In this document: one piece after another, positions 59,382 to 64,000 of the stretch
Layout: every line of letters begins with the position of its first letter
Position numbering within the stretch: the first letter of the stretch is position 1
Assembly (NCBI GenBank): GCA_001510575.1
Contig: LNGK01000005.1
Coordinates: 3,720,574 to 3,784,573 of the forward strand
Reading direction: 5' to 3'
Origin: Knoxdaviesia capensis
Lineage: Eukaryota > Ascomycota > Sordariomycetes > Microascales > Gondwanamycetaceae
Length of the DNA: 64,000 bases
Notes under the pieces: model-generated
What the model saw: only the letters and a program-made list of their open reading frames with translations
What the model was told of the DNA's origin: nothing
The model's database searches: none
Program-made: the position numbers and the translations under genes

Positions 59382-59745
59382 GCCCGTCGTCTCCTCCATC
59401 GCCACCGGCGCCATCGGCGGCCTGCACGTGTACATCCTGGCGCTGGAGATGTTCTTCTGGACGAAGCCGGCCGGCCGGCGCGCCTTCGCGCTGAGCGCCG
59501 ACTTCGCCGAGAAGACACGCGCGCTGGCCGCCAACCAGGGCCTGTACAACGGCTTCCTGTCGGCCGGCCTCTTCTGGTCGCTGCTGCACCCCGTGCCGGC
59601 CTTCGCCGTCCAGCTCCGCCAGTTCTTCCTCGGCTGCGTGCTCGTCGCCGGCCTGTACGGCGGCGCCACCGCCAACCGCAAGATCTACTTCATCCAGGCG
59701 CTGCCGGCGTCTGTTGCGCTTGGGACTGTGTTCCTGGGCCTGTAA
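59380..59745 (+). CDS. DUF1304 family membrane protein
   Basis: A single exon of 121 residues, about the usual length of the family. Three to four membrane segments are seen: around residues 3-25 (SIATGAIGGLHVYILALEMFFW), about 55-72, about 78-95 and a final ASVALGTVFLGL. The family signature GLHVYILALEMFFW and the NQGLYNGFLSAGLFW block are clear. DUF1304 proteins occur in bacteria and fungi and their function is not established. The frame stays open upstream through the AC run, but no other ATG is present, so the start is fixed at 59380. Confidence 0.9.
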
Positions 59746-60348
59746 GGGGTGGGATCCTCCCTCCTCTTTGTTTCTCTCGCCAAGGACTTGTTGCATGTGA
59801 ATAAATTGGGTGGTTCGAATTCATTGTTAGGGACGGGTAGCGATGCTTGGGTTTCGACGTACCGGGGCGCCGTACATAATCTACAGCTACATATTTCTGT
59901 ACTTAAAGGATCAATGGGCTAGAGAATATACGGAAAATATCGTCTGCGCACACTTTTCTTGCCAATTTCCCCGTCAGCCTCTCCGAGAATCCTTCGACGA
60001 CAACCTGTTCATATCGCGAGCCCTAACCCACATCGCCAACCCTAAGACAACACAGTGCCGGCCGTATTTCCGCACTCAGCGCACAGTACGAACATCATCT
60101 TGAATCTGCAGCTTCACCAAAAACGCAACGTTCACCCAAAGCAACCCCACGACGACCAAACGACACCTTCACAACATTTCATCTTCACGATTCCGCCCCA
60201 TCGACTCGGACGGCTCAATTTGACACCCTCCTCCATCTTCCTCTCTAAACTTTCACGGGCGATCTTCCCAGCGTGCGGAGTTTGTGCAGCGGAGCCCACC
60301 AGCAGACGAGCGGCGAACCTCCGATATCCACCACCGCAGTTCTTCACG
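59746..60348. other. Intergenic region
   Basis: About 600 bases between the DUF1304 and emc6 genes. The second half is C/A-rich leader-like sequence. GAGCCCTAACCC and CAACCCTAAG (60017-60047) are single telobox-like motifs. I see no gene. Confidence 0.5.
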
Positions 60349-60809
60349 ATGTCCGAGACCGAGAAGCAGTACCAGATCAGCCCGATTGTGCAGGAGTCGG
60401 TGATGCACAACACCAAGGTGAGCCGCGCAGCAGCAGCAGGACTGTTCCACACACCCACCACCGGATCCGCCCCGTCCATTACTAACCACGTGTTTCCACC
60501 ACCACCACCACCCGCCAGACCGTGACGAACCTGCAAGGCATCATCGCATCCCTCCTCGGCGTCTCCGCCGGCATCCTCGGCCTCGAGTCGTACGCCGGCT
60601 TCCTCTTCTACGTCGTCTTCACGCTGATCACCACCGCCGTGTTCTACTTCGTGCGCGTGGCGCCCGCCTCGACCGCCGCCGGCCTGTCGCTGTTCGATAC
60701 CTCGCGCTTCTTCCGCGGGTCGGTCGAGTTCTGGACCGGCGGCTTGACGTCCGGCATGTCCGGGTACATCTTGACGTGGACGCTGTTCTACGGGCTGGTG
60801 AGGGCGTGA
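60349..60809 (+). CDS. emc6: ER membrane protein complex subunit 6
   Basis: Two exons, 60349-60417 and 60519-60809, give 119 residues, the usual EMC6 size. The N-terminus QYQISPIVQESVMHNTK is followed by the conserved TVTNLQGIIASLLGVSAGILGLE. Membrane segments follow (FLFYVVFTLITTAVFYFV and a last MSGYILTWTLFYGLV), with FFRGSVEFWTGGLTSGMSGY between them. EMC6 is part of the insertase core of the ER membrane complex, which inserts tail-anchored and multi-pass proteins. The intron is phase 0 and ends in a CCACCACC...CAG tract. Confidence 0.95.
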
Positions 60810-61229
60810 TGTGGGAGTCGTGGCGGCTTAGAGCGGGTTTGCGGTGGGTGGGTTATAACTGGGCGATACGGGGCCGGTTTGTATGTAGTTTCTCACGGGA
60901 AATGTGCACATGAACATCCAATATATCTGTTCTTTGCTCTCTACAGCTGAAGTTTCATTCGGCCGGTACATACATGCTCCTTACACATATACTGAGCCGG
61001 GGAGTCGTGATCGAGTCCGCTTCGATACTTGAGCATGCATTCGAGGCAATACAGCATCAGGAAAACAGAAACATTGAAGAGCAAATCGGATAGTAAAACA
61101 GCAAACGAAGAACAATTTAAACCAAACCGTCGAAGCAATCTCTTGGCCAATCTAGCACCGCTACCACCAAATCCAACATCATCTCATAGATCCGAACACA
61201 TCGCTTGCATTCACACATCCATCCACCCA
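60810..61229. other. 3' region between convergent emc6 and the GTPase gene
   Basis: About 420 bases, A/C-rich in the second half. It is probably 3' UTR of both genes. I see no gene. Confidence 0.5.
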
Positions 61230-63860
61230 TCAATCAACAATCTGCACCACCTGGCCCACGTACCCCTCCAGGCCCGACCGATCTCTGCGGCCACCCTCCA
61301 GCACCACAACCTGCGACCCAAGCTCAATCCACTCGCGGTTGGTCATCAGCTCCAGCGCCACCTCAACCTTGACCGCCGCCGCCGCCGTCTCGGGGGCCGC
61401 TCCGTCGTCCACCGCCATCGCCTCGTCGTTCAGCGAGAACACGTCCTCGATGTCGTCCGTGGCCGTAAGGCGCGGCGAGCGCGGCATCTTCGAGACTCGC
61501 GCCACACGCGCCACGGCCCGCACGCTAGCATCGTAGATGTTCACCAGCGAGCCGACGGTCAGGTTCGCCGCCTCCGCGTCGGAGAACTCGACGGCAATGC
61601 CGCTGGCCGCCTGCAGAGACAAGCCCGAGGCGACCATGTGGGACGATGGCACCGCCATGACCATGCCGCGGCGGATCCGCGGCGGCGGCGCGGTGGCTGG
61701 GCCGCAGGCGTTCCGGCTGGCCGGTGCATCGACGATGATCCCGATAGTGCCTACCTGGCCGGCCTCGAGCGTGATGACGGGAAGCCGCAGGTTCCGGATA
61801 CTGACGATACGGGCCCGGTACCACTCGCCCGCAATGGCCGACGCTGACACTGTGTTGCCCATGGCTATGCGTGCCAGCTCCGACGACGACGGGTGCGAGA
61901 TCGACAGGCCAAACCCAGCACCACCGGTGCCGCTGGCACCCCCCCCTCCAGCGGTGGGCCGATCGTCCGGGTGCAGAAACTTGGAGTACTCATCCTCGGC
62001 AGGGAACGGGCCCAGAATCACTTCATCGTCAACGCTGAGCTGGCCAAATCGCAAGGAGCCCGACACAACCAGGCCGTTGTCGGGATGACCTGAGGTGCTC
62101 CGTGCCGCAGTGCTATACGATGGCGGGAGACTGAAGGTGTCGTCGATATGGAAGATGCACGCGGGCTGTTCCGGGTTGAGCGCGTCTCCGACAAAGTCGC
62201 GGGCTGTCGGAGGCGGGGGAACCGGCAGGTGACGGAGCAACGCCTGGAGGGTATCCATGCCAACGCCTGTAACTGCACTCGTCAGCAGAATAGGCACAAT
62301 GTCTACACGGCCAGTCTCGGAAGCCTCCATGAGGCTAACGATGTCCTTGACCTTTTGGGAATCTTGCTCGGGGATGTGGTCATGCATCTCCCCCGGTCTC
62401 TGGTCCGGCATGAGTATCTTCGGCACACGTCCAGTGGCTTTGATGGCGGTTAGGATGTTCCCGAGAGTCTGCTGGAGCGTCTTGCGCTGGGCAAGATCAA
62501 ACTTCGTAATGACAACAGCGAGAGGAACACGAAGCTTGAGACAGAGGTCAAGGTGAGCTTTCGCCAGGTCGATCACTGCCGCGGAAGAATCGCCAGCTCC
62601 AGGAACTGCAGAATCGCGGGTGGTATCACCACCATCTCCGGCAACACAGAGAATGGTCCAGTGGGGGGCCCGGCCGATGATTCCGCGCAGGGTGGTTCGC
62701 CGGTACCGGGGATGGCCGGCCGAGTCAGACACAAACACAAGGCGGCCATCCTCAGACAGGTCGTGAATATCCAGCCACGATTCAACCTTCTCGTGGTGGT
62801 AATTGATAACATCGTTGCCTTGGTACCCGATGAGTTCCTGGGCCACTGAGCTAGTCACTCCGGTTTCGACCTCGTGGCGATGGCGCAGGAGATTCAGGCG
62901 GCTGCGGCCTCTTCCGTTGTCGAGAGTGCCAGTGCTCAGCGTTCCCAGCAGAGTAGACTTGCCACACGTGGTTGGCCCCGTCAGAGTAATCCGGAGCTGC
63001 TGTGTTGTCGACAGGTTCTTGCACGGGTGGGGCTTGGTCTGGGAAGCCTCAGAGGTATTATTATTTGCCTTGTCAGAAGCCCGATGATCGTTGAGGGCAA
63101 GATCAGGCGTGACGAAGGCCTCGGCAACCCACAGCTTGGCTGATCGTTTCTGAACAGCTGAATCGGGGCTATCCGCTCTCTCGAAGTACTCGCAGTCGCC
63201 AACGATGATAAGACGGATAACTTCAACGTTGCACCCCAGGCTGGCGGCCATGACCGTCAGAGTCGAAGTACTCTCGTCCATCTCATCCTTCGTCAGGCCA
63301 ACCAACGTGCCATCGTCTGACACTCCAATCTCATACAAGGCTCCCCGGGACTCTTCAAGGCCAGGAGGAAGCTTGCCGGGCCGGAGCGGCTCCGGGCTTC
63401 CGTTGGAGTCTTCCAGGGCCACCGGCAGTTTGGGGATAACAATGTCCCGCGAGTTGGAGGCATGGTAGGGCGATGACTGCTGTAGCCGCCACAAGAGTTG
63501 GGTGGTCAGTTGCTGCAGCCGCTCCTGGCGGGTCTGGTTAGAAGACGACAGGGCGGGAGACGGCGAAACGGATGTGGAGTCGACAGTCGGCGCATACACG
63601 TGGCCGGGCTTCTTTTTCGAAGTGCTCATGAACGCGTAGCCCCGGCGGGGACGCAGGAGCAGGTGCAGTTTGTACTCGGTCGGGCCATCCTGCGGCTCGG
63701 CCTCGAGTTTGGTGATGCTGTACTCGGACAGGTGGCCCGGGCGGACAGGGGTGCCGGCCGGAGACGGGGACGATGAGAGGGGGAGGCCGGGCTCCTCCGG
63801 CAAAAGCCACGGAGAGGCGACCTTCGGGGGATCCGGGTCGTAGGAGAATATAGACGCCAT
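61230..63860 (-). CDS. GTPBP1/GTPBP2-like translational GTPase
   Basis: A single exon of 876 residues. The G domain has G1 GPTTCGKST (about 295-303), G3 DSAGHPRY (about 379-386) and G4 TKFD (about 452-455). The block RLNLLRHRHEVETGVTSSV (321-339) fills the switch I position and is the family mark of GTPBP1/GP-1. Two beta-barrel domains follow, as in EF-Tu-like proteins (NGLVVSGSLRFGQLSVDDEV; ITLEAGQVGTIGI; GIAVEFSDAEA). GTPBP1-type proteins bind aminoacyl-tRNA and are linked to mRNA decay and ribosome rescue in animals; the fungal role is not established. Two Ser/Pro-rich or Gly-rich inserts (about 95-110 and 650-665) are probably flexible loops. Confidence 0.9.
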   Translation of the reverse strand: MASIFSYDPDPPKVASPWLLPEEPGLPLSSSPSPAGTPVRPGHLSEYSITKLEAEPQDGPTEYKLHLLLRPRRGYAFMSTSKKKPGHVYAPTVDSTSVSPSPALSSSNQTRQERLQQLTTQLLWRLQQSSPYHASNSRDIVIPKLPVALEDSNGSPEPLRPGKLPPGLEESRGALYEIGVSDDGTLVGLTKDEMDESTSTLTVMAASLGCNVEVIRLIIVGDCEYFERADSPDSAVQKRSAKLWVAEAFVTPDLALNDHRASDKANNNTSEASQTKPHPCKNLSTTQQLRITLTGPTTCGKSTLLGTLSTGTLDNGRGRSRLNLLRHRHEVETGVTSSVAQELIGYQGNDVINYHHEKVESWLDIHDLSEDGRLVFVSDSAGHPRYRRTTLRGIIGRAPHWTILCVAGDGGDTTRDSAVPGAGDSSAAVIDLAKAHLDLCLKLRVPLAVVITKFDLAQRKTLQQTLGNILTAIKATGRVPKILMPDQRPGEMHDHIPEQDSQKVKDIVSLMEASETGRVDIVPILLTSAVTGVGMDTLQALLRHLPVPPPPTARDFVGDALNPEQPACIFHIDDTFSLPPSYSTAARSTSGHPDNGLVVSGSLRFGQLSVDDEVILGPFPAEDEYSKFLHPDDRPTAGGGGASGTGGAGFGLSISHPSSSELARIAMGNTVSASAIAGEWYRARIVSIRNLRLPVITLEAGQVGTIGIIVDAPASRNACGPATAPPPRIRRGMVMAVPSSHMVASGLSLQAASGIAVEFSDAEAANLTVGSLVNIYDASVRAVARVARVSKMPRSPRLTATDDIEDVFSLNDEAMAVDDGAAPETAAAAVKVEVALELMTNREWIELGSQVVVLEGGRRDRSGLEGYVGQVVQIVD

Positions 63861-64000
63861 GGTTTTCGGGGAAATGGGATATCGAGCACGCTATTCACAG
63901 ATGAACAGACGCGCAAGACAGGCGGATGAGAGACGCGGTGAAGAGTGAAGGGGAAGGTTTAGGAAGGGCAGCTGAAGCAGAAAAGAAGATTTATATATGA
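63861..64000. other. Upstream region of the GTPase gene
   Basis: 140 bases upstream of the GTPase ATG, pyrimidine-rich on the coding strand. The window ends with TATATA-like sequence near 63990. I see no gene. Confidence 0.4.

Noticed and set aside
1..64000. tRNA or rRNA genes
   Set aside because: I looked for GGTTCGAATC-like T-arms and cloverleaf partners and found none that fold convincingly. The sequence alone cannot exclude a divergent one.

Overview
This is nuclear DNA of a filamentous ascomycete (Pezizomycotina, possibly a sordariomycete). The genes are GC-rich at third codon positions and carry short GT-AG introns of mostly 60-130 bases with CTAAC-like branch sites. Families typical of this group are present: a Zn2Cys6 regulator with a fungal transcription factor domain, a 2EXR protein, a DUF1304 membrane protein, a basic-secretory-protein-like peptidase and a Kre9/Knh1-type GPI protein. 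A long AT-rich block carries saturated repeat-induced point mutation (RIP). Splice sites were set by hand from reading-frame phase and family conservation.

Layout. 1-18 kb: alpha/beta hydrolase (+), Zn2Cys6 regulator (-), 2EXR protein (+), Erv46 (-), Rna15/CstF-64 (+), tRNA-dihydrouridine synthase Dus4 (-). 18.2-29.6 kb: one Ty1/copia-type LTR retrotransposon (195-bp LTRs, 5-bp target duplication CTGAC) on the minus strand. A second LTR element (283-bp LTRs, gypsy-type integrase, same orientation) is inserted into its RNase H region. Both are destroyed by RIP, and a 492-base assembly gap lies inside the inner one. 29.6-33 kb: gene-poor flank with a broken coiled-coil/membrane-protein gene. 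33-64 kb: MFS transporter (+), cysteine-free secreted protein (+), SDHB (-), Ptc7-like PP2C (+), GPI-anchored protein (-), a doubtful 79-residue gene (+), Hpm1 protein-histidine methyltransferase (-), Baeyer-Villiger-type monooxygenase (+), SDHAF3 (-), BSP-like peptidase (-), DUF1304 protein (+), EMC6 (+) and a GTPBP1-like GTPase (-).

The genes are a mix of housekeeping and accessory functions, each apparently transcribed on its own, and no biosynthetic cluster is evident. The clearest functional links are SDHB with its assembly factor SDHAF3 (respiratory complex II), and Erv46 with EMC6 (membrane-protein handling at the ER). The most informative unusual signal is the RIP pattern. The two outer LTRs differ at 12 sites, all CpA/TpG transitions, with C-to-T only in one copy and G-to-A only in the other.
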